Positions 16,082 through 23,608 are shown, counted from the stretch's first letter. The stretch is 28,155 nucleotides of DNA from JBDNJM01 sp041687755 (GCA_041687755.1 JBDNJM010000197.1:1-28155); one strand, 5' to 3'. The notes: generated from the letters alone by a model not told the origin. Numbers and translations: made by a program.

Positions 16082-17223
16082 CCCTTTCGTTCGCTGTGCT
16101 GCTGATGCTGTTCGCGCGTTCGGAGCCGTCGGCGCTCGGGCAGGTCACCGACGAGAGCCCGCATCCAGCCACGGAGTCGAGCGCGGCCCTGGCGACCAAA
16201 CAGGCCTCCCGGGACGCGCTGGCGCGCCGGACGGTGGATCTGCCGCGGGCGGAGCCCGGACGCTGGGCAGAGCTGGTCGAGGCGATCGGCAGCGGTGCCG
16301 GAACACGGGGGCTCGCGCCGGAGTTTCTTGGCCGGCTCGCGGGCGTCGAAGAGAGCTACCGGGCGCGCGACTATCCCGGCGCACTCGCTCGGGCTTACGC
16401 CCTGCTCGAGACGGCGCCCGATTTGCCGCCCGCGCTGCTGTTGCTGGGCACGACGCACTATCGCCTGCGCCGCTACGAGGATGCGGTGGAGGCCTTCGAT
16501 CGCTTCCTCGCCACCGCGCCGCGCGAGGTCTGGCGCACCCAGGCCCGCGGGCACTGCCTGTTCGGGCTGGGGAGGTTCGACGAGGCGGTGGAGCACTATC
16601 GGGCTGTGCTCGAGCTGCTGCCTGATTCCGTACACGCGCGGCGCGGGCTCGGACTCGCCCTTTACGAGCGTGGTGAGATCGACGCGGCGACGGTCGAGCT
16701 GGAGCGCGCCCTGGCCGCGGATGCCGATGCGCCGGAGGTGCTCGAGGCGCTCGCGCGATGTTGGCTGGACGTCGGGCAGTCCCAGGCTGCCTTGACGCTG
16801 CTGGAGCGGGCGCGGGCGCTTGCGCCACACAGCGCACGGAACTGGTTCCTTACGCGCGCGGCGCTGGAGGACCTGGGCCGGGAAGCGGAGGCCGAGGCGG
16901 TCGCCGCGGTCTGGGAGCGCGTCGATGAATTGACCCAGGCGGTGCGAGCGGTGGAGAACGAGCTGCTGTTCGAGTCCGACAACCTGGAGCTGCTTGAGTC
17001 CTTGGCGGTGCTGCGAGCGGCGCTCGGCGACGTACCGGGCGGGGAGCAGGCCCTGGTGCGCGCGCTCGGCCTGCTGCCGGCGGGGACGCAGAGCAATGCC
17101 CTGCTCGGCCGCGTGCTCAGCGCGACGGAGGAGTCGCTGACGCGGATGCCGGACTCGGAGCGGCTGGCAGCGTGGCGCGGGCGCTTGGGCGCGGCGCTGG
17201 GCCGCGGCGCCGGCGGCGAGTAG
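16078..17223 (+). CDS. Exported TPR-repeat protein coupled to the CRTAC1-like gene
   Basis: A 381-residue protein of mainly tetratricopeptide repeats. The clearest units are YPGALARAYALLETAPDLPP, the next unit with RRYEDAVEAFDRFLATAP, then LGRFDEAVEHYRAVLELLP, GEIDAATVELERALAADADA and GQSQAALTLLERARALAP. The N-terminus (LSFAVLLMLFARSEPSALGQ) is a short hydrophobic stretch that could be a signal peptide or anchor. Residues about 290-345 form more helices of TPR length. The ATG overlaps the previous stop by four bases. CRTAC1-like and TPR proteins are often adjacent in planctomycetes, which suggests a shared role outside the cytoplasm, but no function is established. Confidence 0.82.
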   Translation: MTLSFAVLLMLFARSEPSALGQVTDESPHPATESSAALATKQASRDALARRTVDLPRAEPGRWAELVEAIGSGAGTRGLAPEFLGRLAGVEESYRARDYPGALARAYALLETAPDLPPALLLLGTTHYRLRRYEDAVEAFDRFLATAPREVWRTQARGHCLFGLGRFDEAVEHYRAVLELLPDSVHARRGLGLALYERGEIDAATVELERALAADADAPEVLEALARCWLDVGQSQAALTLLERARALAPHSARNWFLTRAALEDLGREAEAEAVAAVWERVDELTQAVRAVENELLFESDNLELLESLAVLRAALGDVPGGEQALVRALGLLPAGTQSNALLGRVLSATEESLTRMPDSERLAAWRGRLGAALGRGAGGE

Positions 17224-17608
17224 CGCGCGCGGGGAAGCTCTGGCTGTTCGAGGGTCGCGGTCGGGGAGCGGCGAACGAATCGCAGGCCGGCGATGCGGCT
17301 TACGGGGCCGGGGCGGCACTCGGACGGCGACGGAAGCGCGACGATCCTTTGCCCGTGCCGAGGGCTTTCCGCTGCAGGCGCCCCTGCGCGAGCTCCCAAC
17401 GGAGATGAGCCGACCCGACGGGCAAAGATCGTCGGATCGGCTCACGCCGCTGCAGATATAGGGCAAACGGTCCTCGCGGTGGTCGCCGCGGGGGCGCTTT
17501 CGGGTTCGACGATTCGCATCGTCTTGTCGGAGTCGCGTCGGTCGCGTCCCACCGTCGTGCCTCGGTGGGTTTCGCTGACGGTGCGTCAGACTCCGGCGGA
17601 GTCGGAAC
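17224..17608. other. 385-bp convergent intergenic region with alternative hairpins
   Basis: This region lies between the TPR gene (plus) and the small zinc-ribbon gene (minus). No gene is recognised. It contains the hairpin at 17406-17444, a short GCAGG/CCTGC hairpin at 17374-17387, and a longer-range complement that competes with the first hairpin (see 17339-17444). Confidence 0.6.
17339..17444. promoter_or_regulatory. Two mutually exclusive stems (terminator or switch)
   Basis: Stem B: TGAGCCGACCCGACG (17406-17420) with CGTCGGATCGGCTCA (17430-17444), 15 bp with one mismatch and a nine-base loop. Stem A: CGACGATCCTTTGCCCGT (17339-17356) with ACGGGCAAAGATCGTCG (17418-17434), 17 bp with one bulged C. 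Bases 17418-17434 are used by both, so only one can form. A small hairpin (17374-17378 with 17383-17387) sits inside the loop of stem A. Because genes converge here, a bidirectional terminator is the simplest role. Confidence 0.6.
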
Positions 17609-17824
17609 TCAGGCGGACTCGGCTTCGCGCTTCTTGCGCGGGCGGCCGCCCTTGGGCTTGGAGGCTTTCATCTTGTCGTTGAAGGCTTGCCAGTCTTCTT
17701 GGTTGAAGAGGCGCACTTTGCCGCCGCACTCGACGCAGTAGCTGTGCTCCATGCTCATGAGGTAGCGCTCGTAGTCGCTGCAGGAGTCGCACCACTTGAG
17801 GTCGTTGTAGAAGTCGTTGGTCAT
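17609..17824 (-). CDS. Small zinc-ribbon protein with an AT-hook-like tail
   Basis: A 71-residue protein. WCDSC (residues 11-15) and CVECGG provide two Cys pairs for one zinc ribbon, separated by DYERYLMSMEHSY. After a short helix (NQEDWQAFNDKMKA) the C-terminus is very basic, KPKGGRPRKKREAESA, with the Gly-Arg-Pro core of an AT-hook. I believe similar short proteins recur in planctomycete genomes, but I know of no assigned function. It could bind DNA or RNA, or be a ribosome-associated factor. The frame is compact and far less Arg/Pro-biased than chance frames in this DNA, which supports it being a real gene. Confidence 0.8.
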   Translation of the reverse strand: MTNDFYNDLKWCDSCSDYERYLMSMEHSYCVECGGKVRLFNQEDWQAFNDKMKASKPKGGRPRKKREAESA

Positions 17825-18219
17825 AGCTCTTGGTCTCGTCTCTGGTGGTCGTCGCGGAAGCGCACTGAAACACCTACTCGCAAGCCCCGCGCCAAGTGGT
17901 GATCAAGGCTCTGCGGCTTCTCGCAAACCCATGCCGGGCAGGGCTTTAGGGCGCGAAAACTCCTGCGCGGGCCGATGGACAAGGGGTTGGCGCCGGTCGG
18001 TGATGTCCAATCCACACGACGCCGGCCCGGCGCAGCAGAGCCGCGTCGAGTCGGACGTTCGTTTCGTCCAAGTCATGGAAGATCATCATCTTGTGGCGAT
18101 TCGGGCACCGGCGCGGGCCCACCTTCGCCACCCCCAGTAGCCGGGAAACGCGTCCAACGGAATGGACATCTGCGTGCATTTCGTTGCACGTCCCAGGCAA
18201 ACCCTTGGGGCTTAGGGGC
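17825..18219. other. 395-bp region between queG and the zinc-ribbon gene
   Basis: It holds the promoter region of the zinc-ribbon gene and one questionable minus-strand frame (17946-18179). A short hairpin, CGTGCA (18173-18178) with TGCACG (18185-18190), lies about 30 bases beyond the queG stop. Nothing else is recognised. Confidence 0.45.
17946..18179 (-). CDS. Possible short ORF or gene fragment
   Basis: A 77-codon minus-strand frame starting MHADVHSVGR. Its middle (residues about 27-60, with RRCPNRHKMMIFHDLDETN and AALLRRAGVVWIGHH) has a more normal amino-acid mix than typical chance frames here. The CPNRHK sequence could be half of a former zinc knuckle. I do not recognise a family. It may be a true small protein or the remnant of a larger gene, for example a transposase. 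The frame is open upstream through queG, so ORF length alone is no evidence. Confidence 0.25.
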   Translation of the reverse strand: MHADVHSVGRVSRLLGVAKVGPRRCPNRHKMMIFHDLDETNVRLDAALLRRAGVVWIGHHRPAPTPCPSARAGVFAP

Positions 18220-19368
18220 TTAGCCGCGTGCGGAGCTTCCGCGATCCGCTGCACGCGCGGCGTGGCGCCCAAGGGCGGCCCGGGTGGGGCCGTCGGACTC
18301 GCGCGCGGCGGCCCGCTCGAGGGCGGCTCGGGAGCCGGCGTCGTCGGCGTGCCCTGCGCTGAGGGCCCAGCCGGCCGCCTCGCGGACCAGCGCGCTGGGC
18401 TGCTCAAGCGCCGCTTCCAGGGCGGCGGCGCTGCCCTCCCGGGGCCGGTTGCCCAGCACGACGGCCGCATTGCGGGCGAGCCCCTCGGGACCGGGGCGCT
18501 GGACGGGGCTGCCGCGCAGGCGTTCCTTGAACTCGGGCAGCGGTAGGGGCCGTACAAGTTCCAGGGCCGAAGCCTCGGTGAGTGCAGCGTGGGTGCCGAA
18601 GCGCTCCGAGCGATCGTCGGCGCGCTGGCCGAAGGGACAGACCTCGCTGCAGATGTCGCAGCCGAACAGCCACTCGCCGAAGCGCTCCCGCAGGGCATCG
18701 GGGGCCGGCTCGCGGCTCTCGATCGTGTGGTAGCTGATGCAGTCCCGGGCGTCGACGACGCCGGGCTCCTTGATCGCGGCCGTGGGGCAGGCGTCGATGC
18801 ACGCGGTGCAGGTTCCGCAGGAGCCCAGGGCCGTGGCCGGCTCCGGGTCGATGTCCGTCTCGAGCAGCAACTCGCCGAGAAACGACCAGGGACCCTGCCG
18901 GCGGTCCAGCAGGTTGGCGGCCTTGGACTCGAAGCCGATCCCGGCGGCCGCGGCGTGGGAGCGCTCCAGGAGCGGCCCCGCATCCACGATGGCCCGCGTC
19001 CGGCCGGCCGTGCCGTCGGCCGAGAGGGCCCTGGCAAGGCGCTTCAGGCGCTTGCCGACGACATTGTGGTAGTCCCGGCCGGCCGCGTAGCGGGCGATCC
19101 GGGTCCCGTCCGCCAGACCGAAGGCGGGGCGCCCGTGGTCCAGTGCGACAGAAAGCACCAAACGACCCTCGGGGAGGACCGTACGAGGGTCCGTGATGCG
19201 GTCGGCGTTGCCGCTCAACCAGTCCAGGCCGGCGTGGCGCCCGGCGGCCAGCCACTCAAGAAAGCGCCCGGCCGCCGGGGGCGGGGCCAGTGGGCTGGTA
19301 CCCACCCGGTCGAAGCCCAGCTCAGTCGCCCGCTCCATCAGTTCTTCATGGCTCCCCACAAGCCGCAT
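18220..19368 (-). CDS. queG: Epoxyqueuosine reductase QueG
   Basis: QueG reduces epoxyqueuosine in tRNA to queuosine, using a cobalamin cofactor and two [4Fe-4S] clusters. The 382-residue protein has the N-terminal cobalamin-binding domain with IVDAGPLLERSHAAAAGIGF (127-146; Asp129 matches the family's proposed proton donor). The ferredoxin-type cluster sites are CGTCTACIDACP (184-195) and CDICSEVCPF (237-246), and Cys210 is also conserved. The C-terminal part (about 285-370) is HEAT-like alpha repeats with LARNAAVVLGNRP. The ATG at 19368 gives the expected N-terminus. It acts directly after QueA (10000-11085). The gene diverges from the LolA-like gene with 188 bases between. Confidence 0.95.
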   Translation of the reverse strand: MRLVGSHEELMERATELGFDRVGTSPLAPPPAAGRFLEWLAAGRHAGLDWLSGNADRITDPRTVLPEGRLVLSVALDHGRPAFGLADGTRIARYAAGRDYHNVVGKRLKRLARALSADGTAGRTRAIVDAGPLLERSHAAAAGIGFESKAANLLDRRQGPWSFLGELLLETDIDPEPATALGSCGTCTACIDACPTAAIKEPGVVDARDCISYHTIESREPAPDALRERFGEWLFGCDICSEVCPFGQRADDRSERFGTHAALTEASALELVRPLPLPEFKERLRGSPVQRPGPEGLARNAAVVLGNRPREGSAAALEAALEQPSALVREAAGWALSAGHADDAGSRAALERAAARESDGPTRAALGRHAARAADRGSSARG

Positions 19369-19556
19369 CCTGCCAGCTCCCGACCCATCTACCGAGCCCT
19401 GTCCAGGGGGTAAGCTTCTGGGAACCCGCCTGCGTCCTGACCCCCGGACCCTTTCCGCGTCCCCACGGGCCGCGTCCCCACGGGCCGATTAGGTCTCGAC
19501 GCCCCCTGAATTTTGCCCCGTCCACGGGGCCGCCGGCCACCTCGGCCTTGACTCCC
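19369..19556. other. Divergent promoter region with a 15-bp direct repeat
   Basis: Between queG (minus) and the LolA-like gene (plus). CCGCGTCCCCACGGG is present twice in perfect tandem (19455-19469, 19470-19484), followed by a further CCG. Each unit includes a CCCCACGGG half-palindrome, so it could be a regulator site or just slippage. Confidence 0.55.
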
Positions 19557-20369
19557 ATGCTGCGACCCCTTCTTTGCGCGACTCTTCTTTCCGCCACGGC
19601 CTACGGTTGGCTCCAGTCGGACGATCCGGCCCCGACGGCCCAGGCCGTGATCGTGTCCGACTACGACCGCCTGATGGTGGCCCACGTCGAGGCGCTCGGC
19701 GGCTCGCAGGTCCTGTCCAGCCTGGCCGCGCTGAAGTTCGACGTCGCGGCTTCCGTGTTCCAGGTTCCGGAGGGCGCAGAGCCCGATGCGGAGCGGGAGG
19801 AGGTCCCCGTCCAGTCCGTTGAAGTCGAAATGGAGCTCGGCCAGCGCCAGCCCCGCCAGCGGCACGAGAAGGAATTCGACGGGCTGCCGCTCGTCCAAAT
19901 CGTGACGGCCGAGGGCTCGCGAGTCTGGGTGGATGGTCAGGAGAGCAGCCTTCCGGGGCTCCAGCGGGCCGCCCTCGAGCAGGGCGCGCTGCTCGCCCTG
20001 CACTTTGGGGAGGTCCTGGGGCTCACCAGCGGGGCCATCACGGGCTCGATGGATCGGGTGCGCACGCGCGACGGTGTCGCCTACCAGGCGGTCGAGGGGC
20101 AGTTCCACCCGACGCGCGGGATCGACGCACCCCTGCGCCTGTACCTGCACCCCGAGACGCACTTGATCGAGCGCGTCGACATCTTCAATGCGGAGACCAA
20201 GCGTCGAATGCAGACCGTGCGCTTCCTCAGCTACACCTCGGTGGGGGGACTGCTGCTGCCCACCCAGGTCGACTTCCTGGACCGCGAGGGGCAGATCGAG
20301 CTGCGCTGGCGCTTCGAAGACCTGGAGCTCAACCCCGAGCTGTCGCCGCTGCGCTTCGAAGCGCCGTAA
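19557..20369 (+). CDS. Exported LolA-like protein
   Basis: A 270-residue protein with a signal peptide (MLRPLLCATLLSATAYGWLQ). The body opens with a helix that ends in VEALGGSQVLSSLAALKFDV, the usual beginning of LolA/LolB-like half-barrel proteins. A beta-rich series follows: GLPLVQIVTAEGSRVWVDGQ, a helix with LHFGEVLGL, YLHPETHLIERVDIFN, FLSYTSVGGLLLPTQVDF and the closing ELRWRFEDLELNPEL. These proteins bind lipid or hydrophobic ligands in the periplasm. This type is not LolA proper and its ligand is unknown. The ATG at 19557 is chosen by the signal peptide. Confidence 0.75.
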   Translation: MLRPLLCATLLSATAYGWLQSDDPAPTAQAVIVSDYDRLMVAHVEALGGSQVLSSLAALKFDVAASVFQVPEGAEPDAEREEVPVQSVEVEMELGQRQPRQRHEKEFDGLPLVQIVTAEGSRVWVDGQESSLPGLQRAALEQGALLALHFGEVLGLTSGAITGSMDRVRTRDGVAYQAVEGQFHPTRGIDAPLRLYLHPETHLIERVDIFNAETKRRMQTVRFLSYTSVGGLLLPTQVDFLDREGQIELRWRFEDLELNPELSPLRFEAP

Positions 20370-20848
20370 CGGGCTAGATATACCGCACGCCTTCTGCCCT
20401 CCCGTTTGCGGGTTGGGGCGCGGGACGACGGGATTGCTGCTCAAAAGGTTCCTTAGATTCGAGCGACCTAGTGAATGCCCGGGATTGACAGGTGGATTCT
20501 TGACCCCGTGAGCGGGGTCGAACAGGCCAGAAAGGGCCGGCCCCGTGCTTTAAGGGCTTGCTAAGCAGAAGCTTGCAGCGGTTTGGAATGTATTTCCAGG
20601 TACCGAGTTCCTTCTCAGTAACTTGTTCCGCTCCTATCGGTAGGCTCGTTGGACGGGCTGAGCGTTCGCGCCCGCTCGGGCTGCCACTCGAGCGCGACGG
20701 TCAGTCCAGCCCGCCCTTCCCCAGCCGATCCCTGTCCCTTCTCGACTCTCCCGGGTTTTCCTGAGCCTCGGTCGCGAAGAGCCCCCCCCCAGGCTCTGCT
20801 GTCCCAGCAGGAGTCAGTCGATCGCGCCGCAGCCGAGGAGCCCGGACC
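20370..20848. other. 479-bp intergenic region ahead of the sigma operon
   Basis: No gene is recognised. There is a hairpin GACCCCG (20502-20508) with CGGGGTC (20513-20519) and loop TGAG. A less GC-rich stretch (20560-20640) includes the small palindrome TGGAA-TGTAT-TTCCA (20584-20598), a possible operator or promoter element for the sigma factor gene. A TTGACA at 20485-20490 has no matching -10 box at normal spacing. Confidence 0.5.
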
Positions 20849-21748
20849 TTGAAACAAGAAGTCGCCCGCAAGTCGACGAAGCCTTCCGAAGAGGCCACCT
20901 TCGCGCCAACGCCCGCCGCCGATCGGGCCTATTGGCGCTCGAAGCTGGAGGCCTTGAGGACGGAGTTCGCTGCCCACCCCGGCGGACTCGAAGCCCTCGA
21001 ATTCGACTTCGATCAATTGACGACGATTCTCGAGGATCCGACCCGCACGCCGGAGTCGACCCGAGACGCTCTGTCCACGCGCATGATGGAGCTGTTCCGG
21101 CTCACTCAGGCGCGCACCTGCTTTGGGTTGCTCTACGAGCTCAACGGCGCACATTTGCTGATTCAGGTCGGCCACCGCCTGCGCCGCTATCAGAGCCGCG
21201 CCGATCCGCACGACCTGCTCCAAGAGGTCTTCTTCAACGTCTACCGCTACCCGCGGAACTTTGACTGCCGCCGGGAAGACGCCTTCCGCGTTTGGTCGGC
21301 GACGATCGTGCGCAACACGGTGCTCAAGTTCCTGCGCTCCCTGGCGCGCTCCGGTCGCGCTGAAGTGCCCTTCGAGGATCTCTCTGAGCACCCCGAGTCC
21401 GGCAGCCACGGACCGCTGGTCGGCGCGATCGAACGCGAGAGCGTGCACGCGTGCCGGCGGGTCTACCTGACCTACCTGAGCTTCTACCTGCACTTCTACG
21501 GACAGCTCTCCGCCCGCGAGCAGCGCGCGCTCGAGCTGGTCGAGGTCGAGCGCCAGAGCTACCGCTCGGCGGCGGCCGAACTTGGCATCAAGCTCGAGAA
21601 CCTGAAGATGGTTGTGTTCCGGGCGCGCAGGAAGATCCAGCGCTCGATGCGTCGCGTGTTCGACGGACTTCCCCCGGACATGCGCAGCGCCCGCCAGCCG
21701 GCTGCGCAAACCGCCGCGGCCTCCAGCAGCATCGCGCGTCGCAATTAG
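20849..21748 (+). CDS. ECF-like RNA polymerase sigma factor
   Basis: A 299-residue sigma-70 family protein with long ends. Region 2 spans about residues 85-168: ADPHDLLQEVFFNVYR (118-133) is region 2.2 and FRVWSATIVRNTVLKFLRS (146-164) covers 2.3/2.4. Region 4 spans about 218-268: LSAREQRALELVEVERQSY, then AAAELGIKLENLKMVVFRAR, a standard helix-turn-helix. Region 3 is absent, as in ECF sigmas. About 85 residues precede region 2, and an unstructured Ala/Ser-rich tail follows region 4. The start is TTG at 20849, preceded by GAGGAG at good spacing. The next gene begins ten bases after the stop and has the properties of its anti-sigma factor, so it probably controls this operon and other genes. 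Confidence 0.87.
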   Translation: MKQEVARKSTKPSEEATFAPTPAADRAYWRSKLEALRTEFAAHPGGLEALEFDFDQLTTILEDPTRTPESTRDALSTRMMELFRLTQARTCFGLLYELNGAHLLIQVGHRLRRYQSRADPHDLLQEVFFNVYRYPRNFDCRREDAFRVWSATIVRNTVLKFLRSLARSGRAEVPFEDLSEHPESGSHGPLVGAIERESVHACRRVYLTYLSFYLHFYGQLSAREQRALELVEVERQSYRSAAAELGIKLENLKMVVFRARRKIQRSMRRVFDGLPPDMRSARQPAAQTAAASSSIARRN

Positions 21749-21754
21749 GAGGGG
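21747..21754 (+). promoter_or_regulatory. Canonical Shine-Dalgarno overlapping the sigma stop codon
   Basis: AGGAGG (21747-21752) lies six bases before the ATG at 21759 and shares bases with the TAG stop of the sigma gene. It is the only full-consensus site I saw in the window and fixes the start of the anti-sigma-like gene. Confidence 0.85.
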
Positions 21755-21758
21755 CACC

Positions 21759-22790
21759 ATGGAACATCAAGACCACGACAAACAGCCCAACGACGAGCGC
21801 GAGCAGCTCCAGGCCGACCTCTCGTGCCTGGTCGACGGCGAGCTCGACGACTTCGCCGCGGCCCGCGTCCTCGAGCGCCTCGAGGGCAACCCGGACTGCG
21901 CCGAGTTCTTCGAGACCGTGCGCGCCCAGGTGCGCGCCCATCGCGACCTCTCCCAGCCGGAGTTCCTGCAGGCCCAGGTCGGCGCCCTCGTCGGCGCAGG
22001 GCTGCCCGCCAACATGGAGACGCGCCAGCTGCTGCACCGGCTCGCGACGATCTTCTACCAGCTCGGCAAGGCCTACACCCTCGCCGGAACGGACGCCGAC
22101 TGGCGCCAGCGCGTGTTCGAACGCGCGATCTCGATCGACACGGGCTCCCAGCGCGGGCGCGGGTTCTTTGAGACCGTTGAGGAGGCCGATCGCGCGTCTC
22201 TCGGCGGCGTCGACTGGCGCTCGAAGCGCAACGTGTTGAACGGCGTGCTCGACAGCATCGAGGCGCCGCTCAAGAAGGCGCGTCGACTGCTGGAGGAGAG
22301 CCTGGCTCTCGAGAGCGACCATGAGTACGCCCTGCTCTACATTGGCTACCTCGACCTGACCGAGGCCAAGGTTCTGGCGGCCTCCAAGCGCTTCCTTCGC
22401 GTCTTCGAAGACGCGATCGAAGAGTCGAACCGAGGCCACGCAGCCATGCAGCTCGGGCGGCTCCACATCGACGAGAACAACTACCTGGAAGCCCTGCGCT
22501 GGTTCCGCTGGGTCGGGATCTCAGGCCTGGCCGATCAGGACGAGCGGTTCTTCCCGGCTCGCTTCAACGTGGGACTTTGTTACGTCAACCTCGGCCAGCT
22601 CGATCGTGCTGTCCAGGCGTTCCGGACGATGCTCGACGCTCATCCGGAGCAGACGGGGCAATGCGCCCGGTTCTTCGCAGACTCGCCCGAGCTGCGAGCC
22701 ACGATCGACGCTCGCCCTGGCTTCGCGGAGAGTTTGCACGCGCGCTGCCCTGAGCTTTTTCGCCCCGATGGCGATGCGGTGGGCGCATGA
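21759..22790 (+). CDS. Anti-sigma-like protein fused to TPR repeats
   Basis: A 343-residue protein without a membrane segment. Residues 18-64 (LQADLSCLVDGELDDF and following, with NPDCAEFFETV) resemble the anti-sigma N-terminal helical domain with its 'L..yldGEL' motif. The usual zinc ligands H-x3-C-x2-C are absent; only Cys23 and Cys47 are near those positions. The rest is helical: a FYQLGKAYTLAG helix and TPR units around ARRLLEESLALESDHEYALL, DENNYLEALRWFRWVGISGL and NLGQLDRAVQAFRTML. A soluble TPR anti-sigma might read a protein signal in the cytoplasm rather than transmit one across the membrane. The start is fixed by AGGAGG. The stop overlaps the ATG of the exported-protein gene (22787), giving a three-gene operon. 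Confidence 0.7.
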   Translation: MEHQDHDKQPNDEREQLQADLSCLVDGELDDFAAARVLERLEGNPDCAEFFETVRAQVRAHRDLSQPEFLQAQVGALVGAGLPANMETRQLLHRLATIFYQLGKAYTLAGTDADWRQRVFERAISIDTGSQRGRGFFETVEEADRASLGGVDWRSKRNVLNGVLDSIEAPLKKARRLLEESLALESDHEYALLYIGYLDLTEAKVLAASKRFLRVFEDAIEESNRGHAAMQLGRLHIDENNYLEALRWFRWVGISGLADQDERFFPARFNVGLCYVNLGQLDRAVQAFRTMLDAHPEQTGQCARFFADSPELRATIDARPGFAESLHARCPELFRPDGDAVGA

Positions 22791-23542
22791 CGACTCCACT
22801 GCACGGCTCTGCTACCCACGCACGTTCCGAGGCCACTACCCACGTGTCCATGAAAGGTCTTTCCACGCGTCACCCGTTCGTCGCTGTTCTTAGCTTCGCC
22901 CTCGCCGTCTTCGCAGCGTTCGCGATTGCACCGGGCGCAGAGGCAGTCTCCTCCCGCAACAGCGACGGCCCCCAAGGAGGCAACGGCGCGGGGCTCCTCG
23001 CGGCTAATGAGGCCATCGGAACGCTGCCCACCTGGTGGGTCGAAGACGACGCGGTTCTGCCGCTCAGCTTCCTCGCGGTGATGTACGACGCATACTCCAG
23101 TCAGGTGAGCTTCGAGGCCTACGTCGCCGAAGACCAGGTCCAGAACCTGTTCGTGGATGCGGGTGGCGCCGGCTTCGCGCTTCTGAACTACACCGGGGCC
23201 TGGGTCGGCAACCAGCCTCAGATCCGAGTGCGGGTCTTCGGCCATGTCACCGTGGCCCTGAACCTCGCCGCGGCGGGCGCGCCGGGCGTGAGCACCGTCT
23301 CGCGCATCGGGTCGGCCTTCGACAACGGCTGGGTCCAGTGGGCCACCGGGATCAAGATCAGCTCGCTGATGCCGGTCTGGAGCGTGGGCGGCGGCGTCGC
23401 CCTCGACCTGCAAACGCCCAAGGGGCTGGGAATGCTCGACGCGGGCGCGCTCTCCCTGAGTTGCTTCTCCCCGAGCGGCGACACCGCGGGCGCCACCGCG
23501 ACCAAGTTCGGCGGGATCGTGTTCTACAGCCAGACGCTGTAG
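22787..23542 (+). CDS. Exported protein of unknown function in the sigma operon
   Basis: A 251-residue protein with an export signal: HPFVAVLSFALAVFAAFAIA (29-48) followed by APGAEA and a likely cleavage before VSSRN. The mature part is beta-rich, with LPTWWVEDDAVLPLSF, YSSQVSFEAYVAEDQVQNLF, the central QIRVRVFGHVTVALNL and the C-terminal FGGIVFYSQTL. I recognise no family. The ATG at 22787 overlaps the anti-sigma stop as ATGA. The ATG at 22850 would give a tidier signal peptide (MKGLSTRHP) and is an alternative. As the last gene of a sigma/anti-sigma operon it could be a target or a sensor of surface stress. Confidence 0.68.
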   Translation: MTTPLHGSATHARSEATTHVSMKGLSTRHPFVAVLSFALAVFAAFAIAPGAEAVSSRNSDGPQGGNGAGLLAANEAIGTLPTWWVEDDAVLPLSFLAVMYDAYSSQVSFEAYVAEDQVQNLFVDAGGAGFALLNYTGAWVGNQPQIRVRVFGHVTVALNLAAAGAPGVSTVSRIGSAFDNGWVQWATGIKISSLMPVWSVGGGVALDLQTPKGLGMLDAGALSLSCFSPSGDTAGATATKFGGIVFYSQTL

Positions 23543-23608
23543 CGTTCCTGTTTGCCGGGGGTCCCCAGGGCCCGTCGGGCGACTGGCCTTCTGATCAGGG
23601 AAGTCGCT

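Noticed and set aside
14255..17466. Long minus-strand open frames of about 520-560 codons opposite the CRTAC1-like and TPR genes
   Set aside because: They are antisense shadows of regularly repeated coding sequence, with low-complexity Arg/Ala-rich products.
20485..20520. A sigma-70 promoter built on TTGACA at 20485
   Set aside because: No -10-like hexamer lies at 16-18 bases; the downstream sequence is a GC hairpin.
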